Source: Syngnathus acus
Taxonomy: Eukaryota; Chordata; Actinopteri; Syngnathiformes; Syngnathidae
Reading direction: 5' to 3'
Length of the DNA stretch: 64,000 bases
Assembly: GCF_901709675.1 (NCBI RefSeq)
Contig: NC_051090.1
Location: 734,342-798,341, forward strand
The position numbers were made by a program, and so were the translations under genes. Under the pieces are notes generated by a model that was given only the letters and a program-made list of their open reading frames with translations, did no database searches and had not been told where the DNA came from. Shown piece by piece: positions 1 to 35,486 of the stretch; the first letter of the stretch is position 1; every line of letters starts with the position of its first letter.

Positions 1-906
1 ATCGCTGGCTAGTAAGGATAGAGAACCAAAATGACAACAATTGGTTCATCGTTCAATGCCCTCACACACTCTTATCAACATGACAAAGATGGTGAAGCAG
101 CATTTAGCTGTAAGGCTGCAAAAGTGAAGTCAGCCTTGAGTGGAAACGAAATGCAGGTTAAAAACGGACCATACCTTGTTGGCAATTTGTTTTTGCTTGC
201 GTGAGTTGTCTTGCTATGTCAATAAAGCCTCGTCTTGCCTCCTGATATACGTATTAGCTGTGTTTCTAGCAAGGCTTCTATACCTAAAGTGGTCAACTAG
301 GGAGGGAAGAGGGAAGAGAGTGTGTCCGCATACATTACTTGCAGGTGGATGCTAAATCTTTCCTTACATTGTGTGTGCCCTGAAATCTGTCTTCCAAAGT
401 CAAAGTAATTCTTCACAATTGATGATATCAACCACCATGATATTCAGTTGATGAGGAAATATTCAACTCTGGCTGGGCCATGCATCAACCAAACTGGATG
501 AATTGATAGAATGGTTTGGGGACCACCGCTTTTGAGAAATGTTTGGATTGTGCAGTATGTCTGCGATTATGCATAGAAAATACAGCAAGAGCCTGGAAAA
601 GGTTTCACATTGGATGGTCATTCGAAGAAAAGCGTGGGCGTATGATTCCCGGCCGGGCACATCTCACAGATACTACTGTCACTGTGCAAATCACACATGG
701 TTGCATCTCTACAGCAAGGTCTCTAAAAGCCATGAGCCACAATGAATCACCTCTCAGCACCTCCCAGGAAATCATACTGACGCGCAAATGCGTACATAAA
801 CACAGAGCGACGGACCAGGCGCAAATGGGACTAAAACATATTGCACTTGACGACCTACGGATAGCTTTCAACATCCATGCCCTTTCCACCTGCGTATTCG
901 TTCTGA

Positions 907-945
907 TGATGGATGGATGGATGGATGGATGGATGGATGGATGGA
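907..945. repeat. (GGAT)n microsatellite
   Basis: About nine perfect copies of GATG/GGAT, followed at 967-1019 by an imperfect GA-rich tract. It produces artificial 'MDGW' and 'HPSI' repeat ORFs. Confidence 0.95.
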
Positions 946-1213
946 CTAGGTAGGTAGATATGTGGATGGAGAGAGAGACAGAGAGACAGAGAGACAGAGT
1001 GAGCAAGAGAACGAGAGAGATGCACCCTTGCACGCACACACAGAGGCTCTGAGGTTTACTGTAAACAAGTCTTTTCTAATTGTAATGCGTGCTCTTTTGA
1101 ATGTTGTCTAGCTGTGCTTTGCCAACCAACCGTGGCCGATTCTGTGTGGCAGACATGCAGTGTAGTGACCAAGTCTGACTGTGAATACATGCACACGCTG
1201 AGAGAGCAGAAAT

Positions 1214-1260
1214 GGGGGGGGGGGGGGAGAGAAACAGAGAGAGAGAGAGAGAGAGAGAGA
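1214..1260. repeat. Poly-G run followed by (GA)n
   Basis: A run of 14 G (1214-1227) is followed by a (GA)n tract ending near 1260. Purine strand bias is complete over roughly 45 bases. Confidence 0.95.
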
Positions 1261-1942
1261 AAATGCAGGCAACGCAGTGATGCAGAGTGAATGCATGCAG
1301 ATCTGTGCGAGCCCATATTATCATTCTGAAACATTTCCTTCCATTTCCCCCGCCCCCCGCATCTGATTAGAGTAGGCCTAGCTTCTCAAGTGTGTGTACT
1401 GTAACTGCGTGCACATGTGCACACGTTGCCCACCAGCTGGAAGACATTAGTCAAGCCAGCAGGTAACTTTACTCCAAAACTGCCACAGATAATGAGAAGC
1501 TTAGGAATTGCTATCAACTGGCTTAGCAACACAGAGATAGAAGGAGAAGACAGAATGACATTGAAAAGAGTTGCAGGTAGGCATGCGCTTGGAGGATGGC
1601 CTTTTCCGTCAACACTCTTTACCTTACGGATGATCGAAATAAATGCACAAACAAAGAGAGACGCATTGGAGCATGAAGCAAAATGTGCCGGTTAGAAATT
1701 GAAATATTTTCTTGGAGACACAAATATGATGCCAGAAAAAGACACAAGAAAGTCCGAAATGTCAAAGGCTGTGAGACGGAGGTACATCAAAAAAAGAATC
1801 CCGAAAAATAGCATTGAAGCAAATCAATAAAATTGGGAAAAGTAGAATGTAACAACAAGCAAGAAAAAGAACTATGGGACCCCATCAACAGCTTCGAGAG
1901 GAACTGAGTGAACAATAAAAAAAACATTCGATCTTCCCTTAC

Positions 1943-2230
1943 CTCTGGAGCTTGTTTTTGAAATCCTTTGGAAAATATCGACGCCTCAGCAGCAGCTTCT
2001 AGCTTCTCACTTTCTAGCTCTTTTGCCACAATAATTGTTTGCAAAAAGCCTGCCTGCCGGCCGGCGAGGATAGAAAAGGGGTCCTCCTCTGGTGTATCCT
2101 TGGTGCTGATGAACAGTGCTAAGTGAAACTCCACTGGAGAGCAGACAGACAGGCGAAGCCAGTGAAACAGGAGAGCGGCGAGAGTCCAGGGCAGACTGAG
2201 TAGGATGGAAGGGTTACGGCTTCCTAACAT
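1943..2230 (-). other. Possible orphan exon with good donor site
   Basis: On the minus strand an ATG at 2230-2228 opens a 96-codon frame that ends at a strong donor (CCAGAG|GTAAGG, exon edge at 1943). The peptide starts with a hydrophobic stretch and matches no family I recognise. It could be a 5' exon of kank4, whose orthologue lies on this strand and side in human, or a chance ORF. No promoter or downstream exon was identified. Confidence 0.15.
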
Positions 2231-5099
2231 CACAGCGGCTGAGTGGATACACCCACCTCTTCAGCCTGCATCACACCAGAGGGAGTCTACTCCAAACGAT
2301 GCACACACAGCAAGCTAGGAAATGTGCAGTGCATGATCTCATTTTGGCTACAGGTACAAAGATCCAACCAGAAATAGGTGGAAACAAATCTTCCATGAAC
2401 ATCCTTGTGTTTGAACAATTAATGATTGAAAGGTTGGACATGTTGGAGTTCCAAATCCCCAAATCCTAGCTTTCAGCCCAGGAGCATTTATTGAAGATAA
2501 GGGAAGTCATTGTTATTTGCAGAATAGTTGAATAAAAACAGGTGGCAAGCTGCAGAGTGAACTGTAGCATGGAATGAAATGTAGCATTCTTGGAGTGCAA
2601 GTGGGCCTATCTCTCATCATGCCTTCATTTTCCCTCTCTTGCCTTGTTGGCTGAAGAATGAGGGAGGAGGAGGAGGGGGGTGCTTTTCATATCATGGAGC
2701 ACAAGGCTTCTCAATTGGTTGCCACTAGATTAAAATGAGAGCTCTCATTTTTGGGCACTTTGTATGGAATAAGTCAAATGAACTCTCCCACCTCCCAACA
2801 GATGTTTGCTTCCACTGCTTGTAATGTGAGTCAGCTAAGAACATTGTGCATGGTATGACCTTTTGACTGAAAGGCAGACATGCTAACCGCCGCAGCACCT
2901 TGCTGCCCCAAGACATCAAAACAATGAATCATCACTGCGTTTCATTCGGTGACATTTTCAGGTAAAAGGTCAGACTTTTGAATTGTTCTTCATTTCGTCG
3001 GTATTCTGCTAATGATAGATCATAGACAGCAATGGCTTGACAGTGAGACTTTATCTAAGCCAATCCTTGATCGTGCAAATACATTCCAGACATACAAAAT
3101 GAACTTAGTCCACTTAAATGACACGTTCACCAACATCCGGGGTGAAGGGAAATCCACAGATACTCAGAAGTAAGTCAAGACTTGCAAAATAAAATGCATC
3201 ATCACATTGCTGTTGATGGACGATGAAAAACTAAATGCCAGCGCAGCGAGTTGAAAAAACACCTGCTGACCTTTCAATTACTGTGCATTACTAAAGTCTG
3301 TAATAGTGAATCTAAATCAAGAGTCATTGTGTGGAACAGTATATGAGCTGCGCCTGGCCCTAATTTAGTTGGTCAACCATTCCTGAACCCTAGATCCTTG
3401 AATGAAAAGATAAGCATGATGATGCAAGCAAGTATATAGCACTGCTGTTATTACCATACTGTATTAAATAGCCACGGGAGGTACGGTACCACCTTTCTAC
3501 TGCAATTTACCCACTAGTGTCTGGCTATTACAGCATCACTCGGTGACTAAGTCAGTCGGCTGATTGCGGGTTAAGGAAGATGTAGCTGATACGAGTCCAT
3601 CCATCTATATGCATGTGCTGACCATGAAGCCACTCTGCAGCAACAGCAGCAGCATCAGGAGCAGCAGCATCAGCATCAGGAGCAGCAGCAGAGACCGTTA
3701 TTCCTGAACATCATCGTACTGATGTGCACGTGAAATAATAAACACTGCATTCATTATTTCTTTTCCTCCAACCGCATTAAAGTGATGCGAGCATCTTCGG
3801 AAGACAACTATTCTCCATCCACCCCTTATTTTGATCAACATTGCACCTGATTCAAAGGAATCGTTGGCGCGGAAGCAATTCTGCAGGGTTTTTCCCCCCC
3901 TCCTTTGGTTTAAGACATCAGAGACAAAAACGTAGATAGTATCTTACCGTTGAAAATCGCGGACGGATTGCTGGAGCCGACTGTCAAATGTGGAGATGGT
4001 CCTGTGACTGTGGACGATTGGACGCCGCTGCACGGCGTGACCATGTCATTGACAAGAGTACCCTCTGCTGGCCAATCCATAACATTGCTTTTTTATAACG
4101 CTTGCAGTGTGTGGAATATATTTGAAGTTTTAAAATGTAAGGATGTCATTTTTTTTTTCCTTCCCATCAAAACAGGTATCAAGATTAACTACGCTGCATT
4201 CCAGATGAACAACAACGACCTTTGTATTTCGTCACTATATACGCGCGTGTGTATGTGGTGTGTGCTTAATTTCAATTTATTTCCTTTGATCATGAAACTT
4301 GAAAAAAGTGGCGTCGCAACGTTTCTGTGGTTCCATTCTCAAAAGAAATATAATAAAAGGGGAAATTGCACTATACACGTTAGCTTGATTCTTATTCTTG
4401 AACTAAAACAGTTACTTCCGCACAGTTGAAGGACTACAAAAACGGCTTCCGGTGGGTCTCGACAGGATATTGGTGTCCAATACAAACGCCAGATGAAATG
4501 TAATCAAATGTTCATGCAATCAAATAATTCCATGCCTTTAAGTCACCATGATGAGCTGTAGTAAATGATAAAGGGACTACTTCATTCGACTGTTTCGTCT
4601 TGAATTTTGTTTTGACGTTTTATTGGGCGACAATGGTCTACCGGCAATGAAGCAGATACTGGACAATCCGGTGGAGAAAAAGCGCCAACTTCTGGTGCAG
4701 CGTCGATTAAAATGTGTTTATATCCAAAACAACCGTAAAATGCATTCGGGTTCATCCTGGACTGGTTTATTAAGGTACTATTGCAGATATATAACTCATT
4801 TGAAGTTCGATGACTTAAAGTGGCGTTTCGAAAAGCAAACTCCCAGCGTCTCCTTGTGCAGCACGGTTCTGAGTTACCCACTTGGTGTCGGCGATGTTCA
4901 GTGTTAGTCACTACAAAAAAACAACAACAATTGACAATGGAAACTACCAGTACGTTAGCGTTCGAAGTTCCAACAGTCGACTTTATTTGATATGCGGTCG
5001 TATTCGCAGGGTAGTTGACACGTAAGCCATGTGCGTTTGTTTGAAACTTTGATGTTGCCAAATCCGACATGCCAAGTGTTTGTTCCATTTTCCACATAG
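2231..5099. other. Intergenic region upstream of usp1
   Basis: No supported coding exon. It holds a short CAG/CAT-rich tract (3637-3693) and, near 4410-4460, two ETS-like CTTCCG cores (TTACTTCCGC and GGCTTCCGGT). These could belong to a TATA-less usp1 promoter or a non-coding first exon. The 159-codon frame at 3950-4429 begins with TTG rather than ATG and has no domain. Confidence 0.4.
3637..3693. repeat. CAG/CAT-rich imperfect trinucleotide tract
   Basis: Interrupted CAGCAG, CATCAG and GAGCAG units over about 57 bases in a stretch with no coding evidence. Confidence 0.8.
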
Positions 5100-5142
5100 G
5101 GGCACTTTGCAACTCTTTGAAGTGACAGATTGAAATGTGAAG

Positions 5143-8100
5143 ATGCCTGGTCTGCAGAGTGAACATGTGGGGAGCCCCATCAAGAGGAGCAAACTGTCTC
5201 TGAAGTTCTTCCAGAAGACGGAAACCAAACGAGCCTTGGATTTCTCGGAACCTCAAGCAGATGATGCCAAGTGAGTGTCTGACAAGTATGCAGATGCTGG
5301 GAGGTTTTTTATTTGGTTGTTGCCAACTCAGGGATAAGGAGACTATTGACATTAAAAGCACTGTCAAACTAGTTCATGCCATGTGATTCTCAGCAGCTGT
5401 GATCAGGTGGTGCCGGCTCCATCTCTGCTACCGAGCTCGCCCGATGACCTCCCGCTGTCATGTCGGAGGCTAGAGGACACGTTGCCATTTGTGGGGCTCC
5501 TCAATGAGGGCAACACCTGTTATCTGAACAGCATCTTGCAGGTGAATTGCCATTTTCAAGTAAGACAAAGGATCTTTGGTTCGTGGTGGAGTTTTGTTTG
5601 GAGAGTGGCAAGACAGGTGATGTAACCTACCATATGTTTTTTCCTCACCAAACTGAGTCTGAAATTAAAAATGACAAAACAACACTCTCTAAACGCAAAA
5701 CGTACTTACCCATGGTAGAAGAGCTAAATACCTGGAAATAATAGTGTATCAATGTGAACAAAAGGATACAAGGCAGTGGTCCGCAGCCGGTGTGAATTGC
5801 AGTGGTGGGTCTTGTGCAAAGAAACCAACGCAGCCATTCCGCAGCAGGTGTCCATGAGGCGTCGGCACCAGCCCCGCCCGATACCTGTACCGCCCCTGCA
5901 GACTAAACACACGCCCAGTTTGTCACAGCAGCTTGAGTTGACATGGGATCAGATGATTCAATGTTTCCACGTACCCTCTGCAGCTTGCTCATATATTGCT
6001 CTTTGGTGCATTGAATGTTTTTTTCCCCTTCAGCTGAAGATGACATGTTAGTGCGGGATTGTTTCTGTAGGTCCTCTATCACTGTCCAGGCCTGAAAGAG
6101 GGAATCAAGTCCTTATACAAGTTGTCGACAAAGAATGCTACATCCACTGAAGAAACAAAACAATGTGAAGAGGTTAGCACACATGTATTTCCCCTAAGAC
6201 ACTTGTCTCTCAGCCACATATTGTCGTGGACTTCATCTATTATATTTCATTCTTCAATTTCGTTTGTAGCCAGCAGGGGATGCTGCAGAGGATGTATCTG
6301 CACACATGGAGCTCCTGGAGAGCTTCCACAGTCTGATAAGTTCCGTGGAGCAGCTGCAGTCCAACTTTCTGCTCAGCACCGACAGCTTCAATGAGCTCAA
6401 CACGTCACCTCGTAAAGTACTGAACACGCTCAGGTATCTTGAAAATATTAGGCCAGCCTAAAGTTGGGTTCAAGAAAACTTTCCAGCAAACCCATTTACT
6501 TGATGTATGGGCATTAACAAATCTCATTAAATCGGGTTCATGCGTATTGGAAGAAGATGGATGTTTGTTTTCTTGCCAGCTTGACTTTCATTTCCAAAAA
6601 AAAAAAGGATGGATAGAAGAAGCTTTTTCAAGATGTTGTGTTTTTGATGCCCTGCAGGCAACTGAATCCCATGTATGAAGGCTATCTTCAACATGATGCC
6701 CAAGAGGTTCTGCAGTGCATCCTGGAATACATCCAGGAGGCCTGCAACACCATCAGGAAGGAACACAAACCGACCCAAGCGGAACTTGGAAGCGGTTCAA
6801 TGGCAGAATCACAAAAAGGCCAAGATGAGGACGCTCAAGTGAGTGGAAAAAGGAAAAGTGACGCAGAGATGGGGAATGCCAAAAAGAAGCCCAAGTCGAG
6901 GAAATCTGGAGCGGAGGTCGAGCGCTTGTTCAGCACCCCCGTCACCCGCTCCAAAAGTAAGCTAGCCCATGACAACACAATGGGCAAAGCTGGAGAGAAA
7001 GAGGAGACGAAGGAAGGGAAAGAGAAAGAAGGAGGCAGTGGGGAGGAGAAAACATTCCAAGTGGCTGACAGGAAAAAGAAGAAACGCCGTAAAATGGGCT
7101 GGCGGAGGCCTGCTAAGAAACAGCCCAGCATCATGTCCATGTTTCGTACTGTCGGAAAACTCACTTCCACGTTCGCCAAAATCTCAACCAAAACGGAGAA
7201 TGACAACGATGAAGTCCAACCTAAGGATGAGAAGAAGTACGAGGGGGTCATGCTTCCAAATGAGAACCAGGTCCACAAGACGCCGGCTCATCAAGGTATT
7301 TAGTTCTATAAATTCCGCATGAACGATTATTTGAAGGTTATGAAGAAGAAAAAAAAAAACACTTTTCTTTTTTTTTTTTATCAATAGAATGTTTGCGTGA
7401 ACTTACCTTTTCGTGTACACCCTCTTTTCACAATCATAAGATGTTCAATGTTTGGGCTTCTGCAGATGGTCTAGACCTGATGGAGCGCTTGTTCCACGGC
7501 CAGCTGGTTCTACGGACTCGCTGTCTGGAGTGCGAAAGCTTCACTGAGAGGCGAGAAGACTTCCAGGACATCAGTGTCCCCGTGCTGGAAGAGCAGCCCG
7601 GCAGCCCGGACCATCTGTCTTCGGGTGAGCAGAAATAAACCAACCGCAGTTGTACAATTGAAACGCATGACATTCACGAGACTGACCTGTTTTGGCTTCA
7701 TGAAGTTGAGAAATAATAAGCCGATGAATGAAAAGCTCAAATGTTTTGTCTCCAGTTTCTCCATACCCCAAACCAGAAGAGAAGACCCTGAAATGGGCCA
7801 TTGGGCAGTTTGCCTCGGTGGAGCGCATCGCCGGAGAGGACAAATACTTCTGTGACGCGTGTCGCCATTACGCAGAGGCCGAGAGGAGTCTTCTCTTTGA
7901 CCAGACTCCCGAAGTGGTCACCATTCACTTGAAGCGCTTCTCCGCCAGCGGTTTGGAGTGAGTCGCCTCACCGCTCGAGCCCTTCCTGGCTTTCATTCAG
8001 CCTTCTTTCTTTCTTTCTTTCTCACGCCTCTCTGTCTTGTCTCTCTGTCTAGAATGGAGCCGTACGCCTGTCTGTCCAAGGTGACCACGCCCTTGCAGAC

Positions 8101-8752
8101 GCCCTTGACCTTGTCTCTGGAAGAGTGGTGCACGCCGCGCTCGTCCAGCGGAGGCCACTCCTACAAGCTCTTTGCCGTGGTCATGCACAGCGGCGTGTCC
8201 ATCGGCAGCGGCCACTACACCGCTTACATCCATATGAGCGACCTGAAAGACGCCGAGCTCCGGCTGCGTGAAAGCCAGCAGCTGCCCGAGACCAAAGACG
8301 CCTGGGACGACAGCGACGGCGAGGTCTCCGTCGGGCGACCCTCCGGCTCTGCTTGCGGCAAAGCACAAAGTAAGAAGGCTCCGGAGTGCGGGCTCGGACT
8401 CTTGGGAGGTCAGCGCAGTCGCACCGGCGTCGAGCAAGAAGAGAGAGCAACTGACGGCGACAAACCGAAGCGGAGAAAAACTCAAAAACCAAATGCTGAA
8501 GTCCAGCTTGAGGCTGGAGAGAAGAGCGGAACAACTTCCAGTGAGGAAGAGCAAGGCTGGAAAGAGCAAGCCTGGAAAGAGCAGGCTTTAAACAATCTCC
8601 TTCAGTACGAAGGCAAATGGCTACTGTTTGATGATTCCGAAGTGCGTTTGTTTGAGGAAAAAGATGTTCTCAGAGCCTGCTGCCTTCAGACCTGCTCCTC
8701 TTCAACACCCTACTTGCTCTTTTACAAGAGAGTAGTCGAGTCGGCACATTGA
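5143..8752 (+). CDS. usp1: Ubiquitin carboxyl-terminal hydrolase 1
   Basis: Coding exons: 5143-5270, 5394-5541, 6071-6172, 6270-6433, 6658-7295, 7466-7624, 7756-7957, 8053-8752. They give 746 residues against 785 in human. The protein is a nuclear deubiquitinase which, with the WD40 cofactor UAF1/WDR48, removes monoubiquitin from FANCD2 and PCNA (family knowledge). The Cys box NEGNTCYLNS puts the nucleophile at Cys85. The His box SGHYTA gives His568, and WLLFDDSEV gives Asp707. CLEC and CDAC pairs match the zinc-ribbon cysteines of USP domains. The inserted LLGGQRS motif, with Gly-Gly at 632-633, matches the human autocleavage site. The ATG at 5143 fits the human amino terminus MPG..., and the later KFFQK and TKRALDF motifs confirm the frame. 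An acceptor-like AG ends at 5099, so a non-coding first exon probably lies upstream. Residues about 190-400 are lysine/serine-rich and poorly conserved, as in other USP1 proteins. Confidence 0.96.
5391..5396 (+). promoter_or_regulatory. usp1: NAGNAG tandem splice acceptor of usp1 exon 2
   Basis: The sequence CAGCAG at the intron 1/exon 2 border offers acceptors after 5393 or 5396. Both keep frame and differ by a single Ser residue just before CDQVVP. Which one is used cannot be told from sequence. Confidence 0.6.
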
Positions 8753-8811
8753 CAACAGCACCGTCCGTCCGTCTTCGACCCTGAAATGTACTTTTGTGTA
8801 TATTCTCGGAT

Positions 8812-8817
8812 AATAAA
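8812..8817 (+). terminator. usp1: usp1 poly(A) signal
   Basis: A canonical AATAAA lies about 60 bases after the usp1 stop codon, implying a very short 3' UTR. Confidence 0.75.
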
Positions 8818-8993
8818 CGGAACTTTGTGGGCTTAATTGCACTTAGTTGTAAATGTTCATCTTCAAACATCTGTAGCAAAGTTCCCTCAGGTTTTATTTT
8901 GGATTTGAAACCCCTGGATTTTATTTTTTTTAATCAATTTCTATCACTGTCAGTGTACGTTTCGTAGATTTCTCATTAGGTGATTTTTTTTGA

Positions 8994-9012
8994 GGGGGGG
9001 GGGGGGGGGGGG
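8994..9012. repeat. Homopolymer G19
   Basis: Nineteen consecutive G between the two convergent genes. It could form a G-quadruplex or cause assembly and length errors. Confidence 0.95.
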
Positions 9013-9173
9013 CACTTGGTTAATCTTTACTTTAAGTTTCCTGAAAATGATGTACCATCAAAGTGGTGAATTAAAGCTGACGTATCAATCTAAAGCCGTC
9101 CTTTTTACATCATTTGGATGAGACATAAATGGATCATCAGCCATAGGCATGAACATTAAAATATTTATTTTGT

Positions 9174-9179
9174 AAAATA
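9174..9179 (-). terminator. dock7: Putative dock7 poly(A) signal
   Basis: Plus-strand TTTATT is AATAAA on the dock7 strand, about 1.2 kb beyond the stop codon. I found no other canonical signal between it and the stop codon. Confidence 0.5.
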
Positions 9180-9832
9180 TTTCAAATGAACAAAACAGAA
9201 CTACATAAAATTATACATTTTCAGTACCTAACTTTAAAACATTGTTGTTTTAACAAAAATGCGTTAAAGCAATACGATAAATAACTTTGTTTTGCAAATT
9301 TGAATTTCTTCACCACTTCCCCAACTTTCAAGTTGTGAAATGTATTGCTACAACAAAACAATGAAAAAAAGTGCACACATTAAATACAGCTTTTGTTTTT
9401 AAACACATACAATATTAAAAAGACACCTTGACATTGGAAACATTTTTGTGAAAGAATTTGGTGTAAAAAGTTTTTTGGCACTTTTTGGAACCAACGACCA
9501 ACGGGATGTGAACATTCGTGGTACCGGTTGCACAGCGGGCGGAGTCTCGTACGTACCTCATTCTAGCAACGCGGGCAGGTCAAGGTGTCTCTTTAAAATC
9601 AGATCCGCTTGTTCGTCCTGCTTATGTGTAAACAAGTTAAGACACTGGAATGACGTACCAAGTTGGAACACTCGAAGCCTTTTTCAGTAACAAACACTGT
9701 GACCCATTGTGAACACGCTGCTATTTACACTGGAGAATAAATTAATATTGCATCTTCTGGTGTGCGTGTACCCTCTTCATCTTCAAATGTCAATTTTGCG
9801 AAGACTCAATCTGCTGAAAGAATCTCTGGAAA

Positions 9833-9862
9833 AGGGAGGGAGGGAGGGAGGGAGGGAGGGAG
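9833..9862. repeat. (GGGA)n microsatellite
   Basis: About seven copies of GGGA in the presumed dock7 3' UTR. Confidence 0.95.
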
Positions 9863-10351
9863 CCCCAGTTTAGATTTGCTATCTTCAACAACAACAAAAA
9901 AGGCTTATCACTCGATTGTGGTGAAGTGGAATGAGACTGATCGAAGTGAACGTGTTTCTTTTGTTTCATGCATATTTTCTTCACATTGTGTTTAGTTTTT
10001 AATCGGCAAATGGCTACCTATGAATGGATCCATTTACCATGGTGATTTCCTTCAGCTAAGCTTTGTACATGCATGTGAGTGCCAGAGTGAGTATCTGGAG
10101 AGAACCAAGAAAGTGTCAACACACAACGCAACAGCACAAGTGGTCAAAAAGAATCAAGCTACCTCCTCAAGCGGTCCATTTGCTGCGTCATTATTATAGA
10201 GCGAGAGCAAAGATTCACATTACAAAAATACAGTGGTGTCTTGATTTTTTTGGGGGGGGGTTACGAGCTCCTGCCTGCCTGTGTTTTTTTGTTTTGCTGT
10301 TTGACTTGTGAGCTAGCTTTGGTTATGCCTCCACTCAAGTGAAATGAGCAG

Positions 10352-34485
<24,134 letters not shown>

Positions 34486-35486
34486 GGCAGTGGCCGCTCG
34501 ATGTGCTTGAAGGAAATTCCCAGAGAGGCGGCAGCCAGCAAATTCCACTCACTCACTCACTCACTCACTACAGCCACCGGGAAAACGGGAAAACTGGAGA
34601 ATGGGAGTTTCACGTCTTACCGTAATGCCTGTAGTGTTGTGCAATAGAGCACACCCACGCAAAGAAAAAAAAACAAGCCTGCTTGACTTTCGTTCAAATG
34701 GACTGTATTTCAACTGAATAGGAAAAAAAAACACAATTTTGTTCCATCTGATTTTGATACATTTGATCTTGTTTATCCTAATTGATTTTGGCTTTATTGA
34801 AAGTCTGCCATCTGAATGAACTCTAGAAAATATATAATTATATATATAATTAACTTGTTCATAAAATGTGTATTCAAAGGGTTCATGAAATTACATTTTA
34901 ATATACGCTATATTTGAAATCACAAAATTCCCCGTATATATCATTCATCATATATTCAGATGTCCATACAGTCTTTCAGTGTTCAAATGTATATAAAATG
35001 AGTTTGGAAGTTAGATCCGACAAAAACCATTTTTATCCAAACATAATAATTATCAAACCATAATTTCAGCGTTTAAGCACCGCCCATATAGGACAAGCTG
35101 TAGGCCAGATCGAGCCTCCACAGACTGCTGTCGCCTTTTGTTTGTCGGAAGCATCGCGAGATCAGCTGACATGCCCTCAAAACATAAACATCGTCGTTTG
35201 ACAGTCCACCGCAAGCAATGGAAGACATTAAACTGATTCCGTTCCTTCATTATCTGCTCGTCACATTGCCATATCCACGAACAGCCTTTAAGTGAAAAGA
35301 CGCCTTCGCGGAATTAAGGTGAAGTCATTTTGTAAATGCGCGAGCCATGGTGGCAAGACCTACATATGTAACAAATCCAATGATACAATATTGTATCATT
35401 GGATTTGTTGTATGTAACAGTTCGTTTGCTCTAGCAGTGTTTCTCTGAAGTGTAGGAATGGGTTACATGCAGCCTCTATGGTCCAA
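34486..35486. promoter_or_regulatory. Shared dock7/atg4c head-to-head promoter region
   Basis: Exactly 1001 bases separate the dock7 and atg4c start codons, which face away from each other. The dock7 side has a (CACT)n tract (34547-34569) next to the ATG. The atg4c side has a TCGCGAGAT core at 35154-35162 and a nearby CAGCTG E-box. No TATA box is obvious on either side. The middle (about 34680-35050) is AT-rich. Confidence 0.55.
35371..35408. repeat. 38-bp perfect palindrome upstream of atg4c
   Basis: The 19 bases at 35371-35389 are exactly reverse-complementary to 35390-35408, with no spacer (centre CAATATTG). The direct repeat TATGTAACA flanks it at 35365-35373 and 35411-35419. It lies 78 bases before the atg4c start codon, in the promoter or 5' UTR. 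Confidence 0.9.

Larger units (their letters stand above)
1..1942. other. Non-coding left flank with simple repeats
   Basis: No ORF here shows a recognisable domain, and the longest (near 516-953 on the plus strand and 605-1039 on the minus strand) run through a GGAT/GA repeat. By human gene order (KANK4 on the minus strand, then USP1 on the plus strand) this should be the 5' side of kank4. I see no kank4 coding exon, so that assignment is inference only. Confidence 0.5.
8753..10351. other. Convergent 3' ends of usp1 and dock7
   Basis: This is the usp1 3' UTR followed by an AT-rich spacer and the probable 3' UTR of dock7 (minus strand). It contains a 19-base G run (8994-9012) and a GGGA repeat (about 9833-9862). 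No conserved ORF is visible. Confidence 0.6.

Noticed and set aside
516-1039. 144-145-codon ORFs on both strands
   Set aside because: They run through a (GGAT)n and GA-rich tract, have no domain and no splice context.
3950-4429. 159-codon ORF upstream of usp1
   Set aside because: It begins at TTG, contains no known domain and no conserved neighbour exon; most likely chance.
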